Positions 27,807 to 37,957 of a stretch of DNA of 64,000 nucleotides are shown here, one piece after another. The position numbers and the translations under genes are program-made. Origin of the DNA: an uncultured Pelagibacteraceae bacterium (lineage in GTDB: Bacteria; Pseudomonadota; Alphaproteobacteria; Pelagibacterales; Pelagibacteraceae); the NCBI GenBank assembly GCA_902623495.1, contig CACNTW010000005.1, positions 1-64,000 of the forward strand, written 5' to 3'. The notes below the pieces were generated by a model that was not told the DNA's origin, ran no database searches, and was given only the letters and a program-made list of their open reading frames with translations. Each line of letters begins with the position of its first letter. Positions within the stretch are counted from its first letter, which is position 1.

Positions 27807-29699
27807 TTAGTGCACTATCTTAGGTTTTAAACCCATTGAACCAAGTGCTGAGCTTTGATCATCATCTTCAACTTTGAGATCTTCTTTATTTTTAGGATAT
27901 ATATTTTTATTTATTAAATCCTCAATTTCTGCACCTGTTAAAGTTTCGTAAGTAAGTAATGCTTTTGCTAGTTTATGCAGATCATCAATTTTTTCAGTCA
28001 ATACTTTTTTTGCTCTTTCATATCCCATATCAACAAATTTTCTAATTTCACTATCAACTTTTCTTGCTGTCTCCTCAGACATGTTTTGCTGTCTAGCAAC
28101 TGATCTTCCTAAAAATACCTCTTCTTCGTTTTCGCCATATGCGACTGGACCCATTTCTTTGCTTAATCCTGCTCTCATGACCATTGCTCTTGCTCTTTTT
28201 GTTGCTTGTTCAATATCACTTGCTGCCCCTGTGGTTACTTTATCATCTCCAAAAATTATTTCTTCCGCAACTCTTCCGCCCATGGCGATAGCCATTTGTG
28301 CATGGAGTTGTTCTCTAGTTTGAGAAACTTCATCTCTTTCTGGTAATTGCATAACCATTCCAAGTGCTCTGCCTCTTGGTATTATCGTTGCTTTATGAAT
28401 AGGATAAGCAGCCTTTTCATTTATAGTTACAATTGCATGTCCAGCTTCATGATAAGCAGTTAATTTTTTTTCTTCCTCTGACATCACCATTGATCTTCTT
28501 TCAGATCCCATCATTACTTTATCTTTAGCTTCTTCAAATTCTTGATATGTTACAATTCTCTTATTTTTTCTTGCAGCTAGCAATGCAGCTTCATTAACGA
28601 GATTTGCTAAATCTGCACCAGAAAATCCTGGTGTTCCTCTAGCAACTGTTCTTAAATTAACATCTGGTGCCATTGATATTTTTTTTGCGTGGACTTTTAA
28701 AATTTTTTCCCTACCAATTAGATCTGGATTGGAAACTACAACTTGCCTATCAAATCTACCCGGTCTCAAAAGAGCTGGATCTAATACGTCTGGTCTATTA
28801 GTAGCAGCAATAATAATTACACCTTCATTAGTATCAAAACCATCCATCTCAACCAATAGCTGATTAAGAGTTTGCTCTCTTTCGTCATTTCCACCTCCAA
28901 GACCTGCTCCCCTACTTCTTCCTACGGCGTCAATCTCGTCAATAAAAATTATACATGGAGAATGTTTTTTACCTTGTTCAAACATATCTCTAACTCTTGA
29001 GGCTCCAACACCAACGAACATTTCAACGAAATCTGATCCAGAAATTGTAAAAAATGGAACTCCAGCTTCTCCAGCAATTGCTCTTGCTAATAATGTTTTA
29101 CCTGTACCCGGGGGACCCACTAATAAACATCCTCGAGGTATCTTGCCACCTAGTCTACTGAATTTTCTTGGATCTTTTAAGAATTCAACAACTTCCTCTA
29201 CCTCTTCTTTTGCCTCTTCAACACCGGCAACATCGTTAAAGGTAACCTTGCCTTTCACCTCGTTCATCATTTTGGCTTTTGATCTGCCAAATCCCATAGC
29301 GCCACCTTTTCCTCCTTGCATTTGCCTCATGAAAAAAATCCAAACTGCAATTAGTAAAAGCATTGGGAACCATGAAAGTAGTATTCCAAGCAACGAAGGC
29401 ATTTTCTCCTCTAATGGACTGGCTGAGATGCTAACACCTTTGTCATTTAGTTTTTGAATTAAATTTGGATCCTCAGGAGCATAAGTAGTGAATTGATTTC
29501 CATTTGATAATACACCTTTTATATTTTTTCCTTGTATCTCAACTTTAACAACTCTTCCATTATCTACTTCAGTCAAAAATTCTGAGAAAATAATTTTATT
29601 TTTTTGAGAAATCGAGCCTTGTGGGTTCTTAAACATATTATATAGCCCAATCGTCAAAATTACGATTATGCCCCACATAGCTAAGTTTTTAAAATTCAT
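27807..29699 (-). CDS. ftsH: ATP-dependent zinc metalloprotease FtsH
   Basis: FtsH is a hexameric inner-membrane protease that extracts and degrades membrane and short-lived proteins; in many proteobacteria it also degrades RpoH. Two membrane helices (about 6-22 and 103-123) flank a periplasmic loop. The AAA domain has Walker A GPPGTGKT (195-202), Walker [12 protein letters not shown] and the SRH with [20 protein letters not shown]; the protease site is HEAGH (417-421). The 630 residues are full length. It lies in the conserved run tilS-ftsH-folP-glmM, 64 bases after tilS. Confidence 0.97.
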   Translation of the reverse strand: MNFKNLAMWGIIVILTIGLYNMFKNPQGSISQKNKIIFSEFLTEVDNGRVVKVEIQGKNIKGVLSNGNQFTTYAPEDPNLIQKLNDKGVSISASPLEEKMPSLLGILLSWFPMLLLIAVWIFFMRQMQGGKGGAMGFGRSKAKMMNEVKGKVTFNDVAGVEEAKEEVEEVVEFLKDPRKFSRLGGKIPRGCLLVGPPGTGKTLLARAIAGEAGVPFFTISGSDFVEMFVGVGASRVRDMFEQGKKHSPCIIFIDEIDAVGRSRGAGLGGGNDEREQTLNQLLVEMDGFDTNEGVIIIAATNRPDVLDPALLRPGRFDRQVVVSNPDLIGREKILKVHAKKISMAPDVNLRTVARGTPGFSGADLANLVNEAALLAARKNKRIVTYQEFEEAKDKVMMGSERRSMVMSEEEKKLTAYHEAGHAIVTINEKAAYPIHKATIIPRGRALGMVMQLPERDEVSQTREQLHAQMAIAMGGRVAEEIIFGDDKVTTGAASDIEQATKRARAMVMRAGLSKEMGPVAYGENEEEVFLGRSVARQQNMSEETARKVDSEIRKFVDMGYERAKKVLTEKIDDLHKLAKALLTYETLTGAEIEDLINKNIYPKNKEDLKVEDDDQSSALGSMGLKPKIVH

Positions 29700-29763
29700 A
29701 AGAGGTTAAATTAAGAATTATTATTAAATTAACAAGTGTCATTTTGATCATTTAACAAAAAAA

Positions 29764-30816
29764 TTAACGATTTTCTTGGTAAATAATCACTGAATTGCTA
29801 AATTTTTCAATAATACATCCAGAAAGTGTTAATTTTACATTTTTGTTTGGAGTTCTCAAAGAATCTATAATTCCAAGAACCTTTTTGCCTCTTGGATAGT
29901 TTTTTTTATTACTAATATTTTGAATTACTCGTGTAAAACTTCTCAGAATAATTTCTTCTGGATTTTTAAAGAAAGAATGATTTAGTATTATTTTTTTATC
30001 TTGCTCAAAATATTTTGAATTTTCAACAACATTTTTCTCTACAAAAAATTCAATAACTTGATTACTTTTTGATAAATTTTTTAAAGTTAAATAAAATTTA
30101 GTAAACTTTAAACCTTCTTTATCTAAATTTATTAAAAGTTTTCTTATTCTACTTCTTAAAAATTTATCATCATTATTTGTAGGATCGTCTACAAAAAATC
30201 CAAAAGTTTTTTTATTTATTTTAAGTAGATCTTTTTTTGAAGTAGACAGAAATGGTCTAATAACCTTAATACCATTATAGTTTATTACATTTTTGTCAAA
30301 AGATACAAGCCCTTTTAAACCAGAGCCTCTCAATAATCTTATAAAAAAATTTTCAATTAGATCATCTTTATGATGGCCTAATATAAGGTAATCTATTTTT
30401 TGTTTATTGCACTCTTCAAAAAATAAATCATATCTTAAGTCTCTTGCATAAGACTGAATATTTTTATCAATTTTGACAATTTTTTTTGAGAGAATTTTAC
30501 AATTAATTTTAAAGTTTTGTTTAAGTTTATACTTCAAGTTTTTAGCTTCTATTGTAGATTCTTTTCTTATCTTATGATCAATTATTACAGGGTATAATTT
30601 AGAATGATGTTTTAAAGCATGGCACTGAGAGAAAAATAAGACAGCTAAGCTGTCAGCGCCACCGGATACCCCAACCATAATCTTTTTATTACTCAAATCC
30701 AAAGATGCAAGATTATTTGAATATAGGTTATATAATTTTCTTACCTGGGGATCCTTTAATTTTGTTAAATAAAAATTAGGAGTTTTCTTTGTTACACTCA
30801 AACTTTTTCTCTTCAT
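29764..30816 (-). CDS. tilS: tRNA(Ile)-lysidine synthase TilS
   Basis: TilS converts the CAU-anticodon wobble cytidine of a minor tRNA-Ile to lysidine so that it reads AUA. The PP-loop motif SGGADS lies about 50 residues from the start, followed by LGHHKDD and ENFFIRLLRGSGLKG. The start is uncertain: an upstream ATG at 30876 would overlap cpoB by 101 bases, the chosen ATG at 30816 by 41, and a TTG at 30801 by 26 and sits behind a GAAGAG. The C-terminal domain is short and divergent. AUA codons are frequent in this A+T-rich genome, so the enzyme should be essential. Confidence 0.9.
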   Translation of the reverse strand: MKRKSLSVTKKTPNFYLTKLKDPQVRKLYNLYSNNLASLDLSNKKIMVGVSGGADSLAVLFFSQCHALKHHSKLYPVIIDHKIRKESTIEAKNLKYKLKQNFKINCKILSKKIVKIDKNIQSYARDLRYDLFFEECNKQKIDYLILGHHKDDLIENFFIRLLRGSGLKGLVSFDKNVINYNGIKVIRPFLSTSKKDLLKINKKTFGFFVDDPTNNDDKFLRSRIRKLLINLDKEGLKFTKFYLTLKNLSKSNQVIEFFVEKNVVENSKYFEQDKKIILNHSFFKNPEEIILRSFTRVIQNISNKKNYPRGKKVLGIIDSLRTPNKNVKLTLSGCIIEKFSNSVIIYQENR

Positions 30817-31780
30817 ATTTAGCTTTTTGAAGAACTGATTGAGTAGCATTTGGATACTGTTTTTTAACACCAGCAATCATTAAGCAACCCTGATCTTTCT
30901 CTCCTATTTGAACTAAAGATACACCAAGCTTCAAAAGGTTAATAGGTGCTTTTTCACTCTTGGGATATTTTTGATAACCTTCTAAATAAGCAGATGCCGC
31001 ATCCGTGTAAAGCTGTCTTATTCTAAAAGTCTCTGCATACCAATACTGTGCATTTCCAGAAAGATCATTATCTGGATTTGTATCCACAAATTCTCTAAAC
31101 GCTCTTTCTGCCATGTTATAATCTCCAACTTTTAAAAAACTTGTTGCAAATTCATATTGTTCTAAAGGAGATGCATCAGGTAAAATTTTTTCCTCATTTA
31201 TAAAATTTTCAGTTAAGATCGTATTGGTTGTCTCAACAGATTGAATTGCTTGTGTCTCACTTGAGTCTGTCATATCTTTATAAGATATTGCTCCTAAATC
31301 TTGAGGTTGAGATGTACCTGGCATAATTTTTTTGCTGGCTAGATTTGTCTCTGAATTTTCATTGGTAATTTTAATCTCTTGATTGTTTTCACTTTTTTGA
31401 AAAAGGCTAGAATTGTTTTCTAAATCTTGAAATCTCAATTGGTTATCCGCTTGTGTTTTGGACAGCCTTGAAGATAATTTATCTACTTTAAAATTAATTT
31501 CTTCAAATTTGTTAGTCAAATTTTGAAATTGTTTTTCAATTTCAGATAATTTTAATAAGTGTCTTGTCAAGGCATCTTCGGTTTCCTTATTTGACAAAGA
31601 GGTTTCTAATCCAGTTTTTTTTTGAAATGACTCTGAATAAACTGCTCTTTCCAAAGTTCTAAGATCTTTTTGAATAATTTCCAAGATTTCTCTCATACTC
31701 AATTCTTCAGAACCTGCGCTAAATGTAATAAAAAAAATAGAAATTATATAAATAAAAATATTAATAAACTTTTTAAACAT
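30776..31780 (-). CDS. cpoB: Tol-Pal coordination protein CpoB (YbgF)
   Basis: CpoB is a periplasmic protein that links peptidoglycan synthesis to Tol-Pal constriction. A signal peptide (1-24, ending FSAGS) is followed by a coiled-coil trimerisation region (about 30-110), a variable linker and C-terminal TPR repeats (from SPLEQYEFATSFLKVGDY on) with AQYWYAETFRIRQLY and YPKSEKAP, the hallmark of the family. It follows pal but is separated from it by a hairpin terminator, so it may be a separate transcript with tilS and ftsH. A 3' overlap with tilS is described there. Confidence 0.9.
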   Translation of the reverse strand: MFKKFINIFIYIISIFFITFSAGSEELSMREILEIIQKDLRTLERAVYSESFQKKTGLETSLSNKETEDALTRHLLKLSEIEKQFQNLTNKFEEINFKVDKLSSRLSKTQADNQLRFQDLENNSSLFQKSENNQEIKITNENSETNLASKKIMPGTSQPQDLGAISYKDMTDSSETQAIQSVETTNTILTENFINEEKILPDASPLEQYEFATSFLKVGDYNMAERAFREFVDTNPDNDLSGNAQYWYAETFRIRQLYTDAASAYLEGYQKYPKSEKAPINLLKLGVSLVQIGEKDQGCLMIAGVKKQYPNATQSVLQKAKYEEKKFECNKENS

Positions 31781-31808
31781 TAAATTATTTTTTAATTATA
31801 ATGATGGC

Positions 31809-31854
31809 AAAAAAAAGACCCTTAAATTATTTATAATAATCTCAGGGTCTTTAA
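31809..31854 (-). terminator. Intrinsic terminator after pal
   Basis: On the minus strand AAAGACCCT (31852-31844) pairs with AGGGTCTTT (31822-31814), with a second inner pairing of GATTATT with AATAATT in the loop, and a run of U follows. It lies 17 bases after the pal stop and would end the tol-pal message before cpoB. The A/T runs on both sides mean it could also work on the other strand. Confidence 0.7.
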
Positions 31855-31870
31855 AATATTTAAAATAGCT

Positions 31871-32359
31871 TTAATTAGCTTTTACAGTTACAGATCTTCT
31901 ATTCTTAGACCAAGAAAGCGGGTTTGAACCTGAGTCAACAGGCCTTTCTTTTCCATAACTTATTACTGAAATTCTATCAGCAGATATTCCGTAAGTGATC
32001 AGATAATCTTTGGCAGCATTTGCTCTTCTTTCACCTAATGCCAAGTTATATTCCCTTGTTCCTCTTTCATCAGCATGACCTTCGACTACTACATTGATGC
32101 TAGAATTCTCTCTTAACCAATTTGCTTGTTTTCTTAATGTGTCTCTTGATTTGGTTGTTAAAATAGATTCATTTGTCGCAAAAAATACTCTGTCCGGAAC
32201 ACCGTCAGCTAAATATTTAACTGTATCAGTTCCTGTGTAAACATCACCTTGCATTTGCCCTTCTACTGTCGTAGTAGTTTTTTTAGTAGCACAAGCCGAT
32301 ACTATTAAACTTAATAATATAACTAGAAAAGTATTTCTAAATGATTTTTTAAAATTCAT
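31871..32359 (-). CDS. pal: Peptidoglycan-associated lipoprotein Pal
   Basis: Pal anchors the outer membrane to peptidoglycan and partners with TolB. A lipoprotein signal peptide ends in the lipobox LIVSAC (C23), then a Thr-rich linker leads to an OmpA-type peptidoglycan-binding domain: VEGHADERGTREYNLALGERRA and the ISYGKERP segment. The 162 residues are the usual size. It follows tolB after 99 bases. A terminator lies just downstream. Confidence 0.96.
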   Translation of the reverse strand: MNFKKSFRNTFLVILLSLIVSACATKKTTTTVEGQMQGDVYTGTDTVKYLADGVPDRVFFATNESILTTKSRDTLRKQANWLRENSSINVVVEGHADERGTREYNLALGERRANAAKDYLITYGISADRISVISYGKERPVDSGSNPLSWSKNRRSVTVKAN

Positions 32360-32458
32360 TAATGCTCCTTAATAATTTATTAGAACTTTTTCACAACTAA
32401 TTAGATGTTTCAAGCATAAAAATCAACTTAATTTATATTAAAAATTAATAAAAAAGCC

Positions 32459-33805
32459 CTAATTACTTAATAAAGACGACCAAGATGGGTCAGAGGCATC
32501 TGTCTCTGTTTGAACCTGTCTTTCATTATATCCTGTTAGATCTATAGACCATAACTTGGCACTAAATCCCTCTCCTTTGTCATTTGATTTAGTTTCTCTA
32601 TAAAAAATTAATACTCTTCCATTTGGGGACCAAGAAGGAGCTTCTTGATAGTAATTTTCAGTCAATAATCTTTCTCCAGAACCATCCGTTCGCATAACAC
32701 CAATATAAAATTTTCCATTATGTAATTTTGTGAACGCTATTAAATCCCCCCTTGGAGACCATACTGGCGTACCATATAGACCTTTACCAAAAGAGATTCT
32801 TTTTACATTTGAACCATCCGATTTCATTACATAGATCTGTTGAAACCCACTTCTATCAGAATTAAATGTAATAAATTTATTATCCGGAGAATATGATGGT
32901 GAAGTATCGATTGATGGATGATTAGTTATTCTTTCAACAATTCTGTTTTCTAAATCCATTGTATAAATATCTGAGTTTCCATCTTTTGCAAAACTCATAA
33001 TAATTTTTTTTCCATCTGGTGAAAATCTTGGAGCGAATGTCATTCCTGGAAAATCACCAACTACTTCCTGTGTTCCAGTTTCAATATCTAATAAATATAC
33101 TCTTGGGAGATTTTTGAAATATGATAAGTAAGTTACCATCTGACTTGTTGGGTTAAATCTTGGAGTTAAAACCAACTCATTTCCTAATGTTAAATATTTT
33201 GTATTAAAACCATCTTGATCCATAATAGCCAATTTCTTTACTCTTGCAGTCTTTGCTCCTTCTTCGGATACGTAAATAATCCTAGTATCAAAGTACCCCT
33301 TTTCCCCAGTTAATCTCTCGTAAACTTTATCAGAAATAATATGTCCAACTCTTCTCCAATTACTTGGAACAGTTGTAAAAGCCAAAGCCATCATTTCTCT
33401 ACCAGCTAAAATATCCCACAGTCTAAATTCAACTTTTAGTTTCTTATTCTCAATTTTTACTTTTCCAGTTATTAAAGCTTGTGCTTTAATAAGTGCCCAG
33501 TCTTCAAACCTTGGTTTTAAATGAGCAATATCAGGCTTTTGTAAAAATGCTTCTTTACTTAATGGATTAAATAGACCTGAAGTTTTCAGATTATTTTCTA
33601 CTACTGATGATATCTCGGATCCAACATTTTCGATTTTAAGTTCATTTTTTGAATTTTTTTTTGAATTATCGTCTTGGAATAATGGCGAAACTGCAATTGG
33701 AAGAGGATCCAAGTTACCTCTAGTTATATCAATCTCTATCAATGAATTAGCTTTGGTTATTGATAATAAAATTACAAAAAAGGTTAAATTAAATATTCTA
33801 AACAT
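32459..33805 (-). CDS. tolB: Tol-Pal translocation protein TolB
   Basis: TolB is the periplasmic beta-propeller that binds Pal and is released by TolA. A signal peptide (1-21) is followed by an N-terminal alpha/beta domain and a six-blade propeller with repeated PxxSPDGxxI/L motifs ([32 protein letters not shown]) and a terminal DPSWSS. At 448 residues it is a normal TolB. Its stop overlaps no gene, and its start shares 1 base with the tolA stop. Confidence 0.95.
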   Translation of the reverse strand: MFRIFNLTFFVILLSITKANSLIEIDITRGNLDPLPIAVSPLFQDDNSKKNSKNELKIENVGSEISSVVENNLKTSGLFNPLSKEAFLQKPDIAHLKPRFEDWALIKAQALITGKVKIENKKLKVEFRLWDILAGREMMALAFTTVPSNWRRVGHIISDKVYERLTGEKGYFDTRIIYVSEEGAKTARVKKLAIMDQDGFNTKYLTLGNELVLTPRFNPTSQMVTYLSYFKNLPRVYLLDIETGTQEVVGDFPGMTFAPRFSPDGKKIIMSFAKDGNSDIYTMDLENRIVERITNHPSIDTSPSYSPDNKFITFNSDRSGFQQIYVMKSDGSNVKRISFGKGLYGTPVWSPRGDLIAFTKLHNGKFYIGVMRTDGSGERLLTENYYQEAPSWSPNGRVLIFYRETKSNDKGEGFSAKLWSIDLTGYNERQVQTETDASDPSWSSLLSN

Positions 33806-34773
33806 TATCCTCCAAGCATATCACGAGCGTCAAAATTTAAAATCATATTTTTCCATCTTTCATAACCACTTGTAGGAACTTTTAATGGATTGCAAAGCTG
33901 AATTGCTCTTCTCACACTATCAGCAAGAGTTCTAAATTTTTCTTTACCAGGTGTATTCATTTTGACATGATCTAACATTTCAATTTTTTCAATTCTTCCA
34001 TCTGGTTTTAATTGAAGCTTAACTCTTACTAATAAATCTTCACTAAAAGGTAAACCAATAGGAACACTCCAGCATGTAAATATTTGAGCCTTTAAAGCAT
34101 CCTCCTCACTTAATGTTAATTTTGAATAATCCATGCTCTCATCAGTTGATTGTGAAATTTTATCAACTTCTTTTTTTGATTCTGCTAAATTTTCTTTTTT
34201 TTTATCAATTAATGCTGCAATTTCATTCAAATTTAACTTTTCTTTTTTTTCAAATTCTGAAACCTGTTTAACTTTTTTTTCATCTAAAATGGGTTTCTTG
34301 GTTTCAACTATTTTTTTTATGTTTTCATCATTAATTTCTTTAGAGGGTTTTTGCTTTTTTTCTTCCTTGGGTTGAATTTTCTGTTTCTCTTTTTCTGGCA
34401 TAGGCACTGCATTTAATTTTTCTTTTTTTAACTTTTCTTTTTTGATTTCGCTGGTTGGTGTTTTTTTTGATGCAACTTTTGATATTTCATTCTTTTTCTT
34501 GTCTGTCTGTATTTCTTTCTTAATATCTTTTTTCACTTTCTTGGGTGGTGCCTGTTCAGACAACAACTTTTCATTTTCTTTTTTTACTTTTTCAATTATT
34601 TTTGAGGCTTTTGGTGCGTAAGGAATATTTGTCTTTTCAGCTATTTGAATTAATTCCACAGAAATAAGTGGTGGAATATCTAGAGGTTTTTTAGCAACAA
34701 ACGGTAAAGCCAAAATACTTACCATAACAATTGCAATATGAAATCCAGATGAGATGATAAGACCTCGATACAT
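33805..34773 (-). CDS. tolA: TolA-like protein
   Basis: TolA spans the periplasm from the inner membrane and conveys the energy of TolQR to TolB/Pal. One N-terminal membrane helix (about residues 7-25) precedes a very long Lys/Glu helix (about 55-215) with KKEK repeats, and a C-terminal globular domain (from [21 protein letters not shown] on) with the [13 protein letters not shown] strand motif of alphaproteobacterial TolA. The middle region diverges in sequence, as is normal. It lies 5 bases after tolR. Confidence 0.9.
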   Translation of the reverse strand: MYRGLIISSGFHIAIVMVSILALPFVAKKPLDIPPLISVELIQIAEKTNIPYAPKASKIIEKVKKENEKLLSEQAPPKKVKKDIKKEIQTDKKKNEISKVASKKTPTSEIKKEKLKKEKLNAVPMPEKEKQKIQPKEEKKQKPSKEINDENIKKIVETKKPILDEKKVKQVSEFEKKEKLNLNEIAALIDKKKENLAESKKEVDKISQSTDESMDYSKLTLSEEDALKAQIFTCWSVPIGLPFSEDLLVRVKLQLKPDGRIEKIEMLDHVKMNTPGKEKFRTLADSVRRAIQLCNPLKVPTSGYERWKNMILNFDARDMLGG

Positions 34774-34778
34774 AATCT

Positions 34779-35195
34779 TTATCTCTCTTTATTTGGTTCA
34801 GATATCAAAGCGACTTTTGTGAAGCCTGATCCTGAAAGCATTCCCATAACCTCAAGAACCCTTCCATAGTTAATGGCTTTGTCTCCCCTAACATATATTC
34901 TTGTATCAGTTCTATTATTTGACACTGCCAATATTTTTACAATTAAATTGTTAAATTCAACTTTTGTTTCCTGAATAAAAATTTCACCTTTAGAATTAAT
35001 TGTTAAGGTTAAAGGTTCATTTTCCTCGGGAAGTGTATCAGCAGATGTTTCTGGCAGATCTACCTGGACTCCAACAGTAAGTAATGGTGCAGTGACCATG
35101 AATATAATTAGTAAAACCAACATTACATCAACAAATGGTGTAACATTAATTTCACTCATTGGATCGTTTTTTGAACTTTTGAGCTTAAATCCCAT
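34779..35195 (-). CDS. tolR: Tol-Pal protein TolR (ExbD family)
   Basis: TolR pairs with TolQ in a proton-driven motor of the inner membrane. One membrane helix (about 20-42) carries the proton-pathway aspartate in NVTPFVDVMLVLLIIFMV, and a periplasmic domain of about 95 residues follows. The 138 residues are standard for ExbD/TolR. It directly follows tolQ with no gap. Confidence 0.94.
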   Translation of the reverse strand: MGFKLKSSKNDPMSEINVTPFVDVMLVLLIIFMVTAPLLTVGVQVDLPETSADTLPEENEPLTLTINSKGEIFIQETKVEFNNLIVKILAVSNNRTDTRIYVRGDKAINYGRVLEVMGMLSGSGFTKVALISEPNKER

Positions 35196-35870
35196 TTAAA
35201 TAATTGATAAGAATCTTTTTGAAAAATTTTCTAATTTTTGTGAGTATTTTCTAGAGTCTGAATTAAATTTATTGTATGCAATTACAGCAGGAATTGCAGC
35301 TAATAATCCAAGTGCAGTTGCGAACAAGGCTTCTGCAATCCCTGGGGCAACTATTGCAAGACTGGTATTTCTTGAAATTGCAATCGATTGAAATGAATTC
35401 ATAATTCCCCAAACAGTTCCAAACAATCCTATAAAAGGAGCTGTCGATCCAACAGTTGCTAAAAAACTATTATACTTTTCAACTGCCACCATTTGTTTTT
35501 CAATATTTACTTCTAAAACGCTAGACAGTCTCTCAGATAGATTTGATTTTGATCTAGTTTTCATAACTGTTTGCATAGAACTTTTAAATAATTTTGCCAT
35601 AGGATCCTCAATGTTTGAGGGCAGACTGTTATAAAATGTTTCAGCAGACTTTGATTTCCAGAATTTCTCTTCAAATTCCTCTGCGCTTTTATTAATTTTT
35701 CTAAACATTCTTATTTTTTCAAATATTATTGCCCATGAATAAATAGAACTTATAATTAATATTATGATTACTGACTTGACAATTATATCCGCTCGCAAAA
35801 ATAAACTAATTAAAGAAAAATCTGTGTTACTTGCTAAACCTAAGCTTTGTGTTGCAATATCTGCTTCCAT
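35196..35870 (-). CDS. tolQ: Tol-Pal protein TolQ (ExbB/MotA family)
   Basis: TolQ forms a pentameric proton channel around TolR. Three membrane helices are seen (about 28-50, 138-160 and 171-195) with the typical APFIGLFGTVWGIM and APGIAEALFATALGLLAAIPAVIAYN stretches split between the last two helices. Length 224 is normal. It opens the tolQRAB-pal operon. The gap of 56 bases to the RuvC-like gene should hold the promoter. Confidence 0.95.
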   Translation of the reverse strand: MEADIATQSLGLASNTDFSLISLFLRADIIVKSVIIILIISSIYSWAIIFEKIRMFRKINKSAEEFEEKFWKSKSAETFYNSLPSNIEDPMAKLFKSSMQTVMKTRSKSNLSERLSSVLEVNIEKQMVAVEKYNSFLATVGSTAPFIGLFGTVWGIMNSFQSIAISRNTSLAIVAPGIAEALFATALGLLAAIPAVIAYNKFNSDSRKYSQKLENFSKRFLSII

Positions 35871-35926
35871 TCAATCGTTTCCCATTAAAATATGTCATTA
35901 ATTTGACTTCAAGAAACTCTAATAGT

Positions 35927-36424
35927 CTAGTTATCGTTGTTTTCCCTTGTGTTTTCAAAATATTGAGCAATTAAAATAGCGTCTGCTTTATTATTATCTT
36001 TTTTTCTTGATAACATATTAGAAATTCTAGGAAACATCTCTATTACTTTAGTTCTGCTGGCATCTTTTTCAGAATTAATCAAATTAAAATGTTTTTTCCA
36101 TTTTGCTGGTCTAACATAAAAAATGGGAAGCTCCATTGCAGAACATATGCCTTTAATAACTCCAAATGATTGTCCAAAATTAAACATACTTGTTACACCT
36201 TGTCCTGGCATAGCAGAAACTTGTTCGACTATTACACTTATTTTTTCATTCATAAATTTATTTTTTATTAGCATTATTTCATTATAAATTTGCCTACCAT
36301 TAACTTGTTTTTTATTTTTTTTTCCTTCGGCCATTGTAGGCATGTCGATTACATCAATTACTTTCCCATCAGAAAAAAAACAAATAGCGCCTGCTATTCC
36401 TGGATCTATTCCAACAATTATCAT
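35927..36424 (-). CDS. RuvC-like Holliday junction nuclease, phage type
   Basis: The 165-residue protein has the RNase H-fold layout of RuvC: GIDPG with D7, IVEQV with E67, and KADA with D148. The family's other C-terminal Asp (D138 in E. coli) is an Asn or Lys here (near 145). The loop AMPGQGVTSMFNFGQSFGVIKG and PAKWKKHF segments are those I know from phage and environmental RuvC-like resolvases rather than from canonical RuvC. It sits 0 bases after yebC, where ruvC usually lies, yet ruvA and ruvB are absent from the spot. It may be the functional resolvase acquired from a phage-like source. Confidence 0.72.
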   Translation of the reverse strand: MIIVGIDPGIAGAICFFSDGKVIDVIDMPTMAEGKKNKKQVNGRQIYNEIMLIKNKFMNEKISVIVEQVSAMPGQGVTSMFNFGQSFGVIKGICSAMELPIFYVRPAKWKKHFNLINSEKDASRTKVIEMFPRISNMLSRKKDNNKADAILIAQYFENTRENNDN

Positions 36425-37147
36425 TTAACCTTCAAAGTTAACATTTGTATAAACATTTTGTACATCATCCTCATCCTCAAGAGTTTCTAAAAATTTTGCC
36501 ATATTTTGATTTTCTTCGCCTTTAAGAGATACTTTATTTATAGGTAGCCACTCAATTTCAGTAGAAAGAAAATTTACAATAACTTTTTCAAATTTTTTTT
36601 TTACCTCATATATTTCATCAATATCCGTATGTACTTCATGAAATTCATCACGAGTAATACAATCATTTGCACCCGACTCGATGGCTAATTCAAAAATTTT
36701 ATCTTGTTCAATCTCATTTTTGTCTATTTTAATTATACCCAATCTTTGAAAATTATGTGATGCAGAGCCCTGGGTTCCTAAAGAACCGTTATTTTTCGAA
36801 AATATTGTTCTAATATTAGAAGCGGTTCTATTTTTGTTATCAGTCAATGCCTCAACTATTACAGCAGATTTGCTCGGTCCAAAACCTTCATACCTAATAT
36901 TTTCAAAATTTGATTGGTCATTGTTAGAAGATTTTTCAATTGCTCTCTCAATATTTTCTTTCGGCATGTTAGCTGATCTGGCTGCTTGTATTGCTGATCT
37001 TAGTCTCGAATTCATATCGGGGTTCTTATCTCCTAGTTTTGCCGCTACCGTGATTTCTCTAGAGAGTTTAGAAAAAATTTTCGATCTCTGTTTGTCAGCT
37101 TTGCCTTTTTTATGTTTAATACCCGCCCAATGTGAATGTCCAGCCAT
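36425..37147 (-). CDS. yebC: YebC/PmpR family protein
   Basis: This conserved family was described as a transcriptional regulator (PmpR) and more recently as a factor that helps ribosomes on proline-rich stretches. The start used here is the ATG at 37147, giving the invariant MAGHSHWAGIKHKK; an upstream ATG would add 26 residues with no family match. Other signatures are SKLSREITVAAKLG, RLRSAIQAARSANMPKENIERAI and YEGFGPSKSAVIVEALTDN. It starts 2 bases after the ymdB-like stop. Confidence 0.94.
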   Translation of the reverse strand: MAGHSHWAGIKHKKGKADKQRSKIFSKLSREITVAAKLGDKNPDMNSRLRSAIQAARSANMPKENIERAIEKSSNNDQSNFENIRYEGFGPSKSAVIVEALTDNKNRTASNIRTIFSKNNGSLGTQGSASHNFQRLGIIKIDKNEIEQDKIFELAIESGANDCITRDEFHEVHTDIDEIYEVKKKFEKVIVNFLSTEIEWLPINKVSLKGEENQNMAKFLETLEDEDDVQNVYTNVNFEG

Positions 37148-37149
37148 AA

Positions 37150-37956
37150 TTAATTTATATTTTTTAAACTTCCACCAAAAATGAAGCTTTCTATATTTTT
37201 TGCAAGTCCATTTCTTGCATCGCAATCTACAACTACTCCACTCAGAGAAGCCTCTCCGTTAGCAGGAAAATGTTTTACAGCTTCTTTTTTTAGAAATCTG
37301 TTAATTGAATTTTGTGCATTCATACCAATGACCGAGTCATAATCACCACACATTCCAGCATCAGTAATATAGCTAGTTCCATTTTTTAAAACTCTTGCAT
37401 CATTTGTTGGCACGTGAGTATGGGTGCCTACAACTAAAGTTGCATATCCATCAAATAGATTGCCCATAGCCATTTTTTCACTTGTAATTTCACCATGAAA
37501 ATCCACTATTAAAAAATCATAATCTTTTGAAATTTTATTTTGTGCAATAAATTCAGTAGCAATTTTAAAAACATCATCACACTTTTTCATAAAAACGTTG
37601 CCCATAAGATTTAGCACACCAACTTTCAGATTTTTTTTTGAATTGAATATGGAAAAACCTTTACCTGGTAAATTTCCACTCATATTTATTGGTCTTAATA
37701 ATTTTTTTTCAGTTTTTATATATTCATAAATTTCTTTTTGATCCCATACATGATTGCCTGTTGTAATTACATCTACACCTACATTAAAAAGTTCATTAGC
37801 AATATTTTCAGTTAGACCCACACCTTCACTGGCTGCATTTTCACCGTTAACACAAACAAAATCTATTCCTTTTTTTGAGACTATATTTGGCAAGTTTTTT
37901 TTTACTGATTTAAAGCCTGCGTCTCCAACTATATCACCTAAAAATAAAATCTTCAT
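37150..37956 (-). CDS. ymdB: YmdB-family metallophosphoesterase
   Basis: YmdB-type enzymes hydrolyse 2',3'-cyclic nucleotides with a di-metal site. The 268 residues show the metal ligands in order: FLGDIVGDAG, CVNGENAASEGVGL, TTGNHVWDQKEI, VDFHGEITSEKMAMG and VGTHTHVPT, and end with DAGMCGDYDSVIGM. It is placed between 5-FCL and yebC. The physiological substrate in this organism is unknown. Confidence 0.9.
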   Translation of the reverse strand: MKILFLGDIVGDAGFKSVKKNLPNIVSKKGIDFVCVNGENAASEGVGLTENIANELFNVGVDVITTGNHVWDQKEIYEYIKTEKKLLRPINMSGNLPGKGFSIFNSKKNLKVGVLNLMGNVFMKKCDDVFKIATEFIAQNKISKDYDFLIVDFHGEITSEKMAMGNLFDGYATLVVGTHTHVPTNDARVLKNGTSYITDAGMCGDYDSVIGMNAQNSINRFLKKEAVKHFPANGEASLSGVVVDCDARNGLAKNIESFIFGGSLKNIN

Positions 37957-37957
37957 T

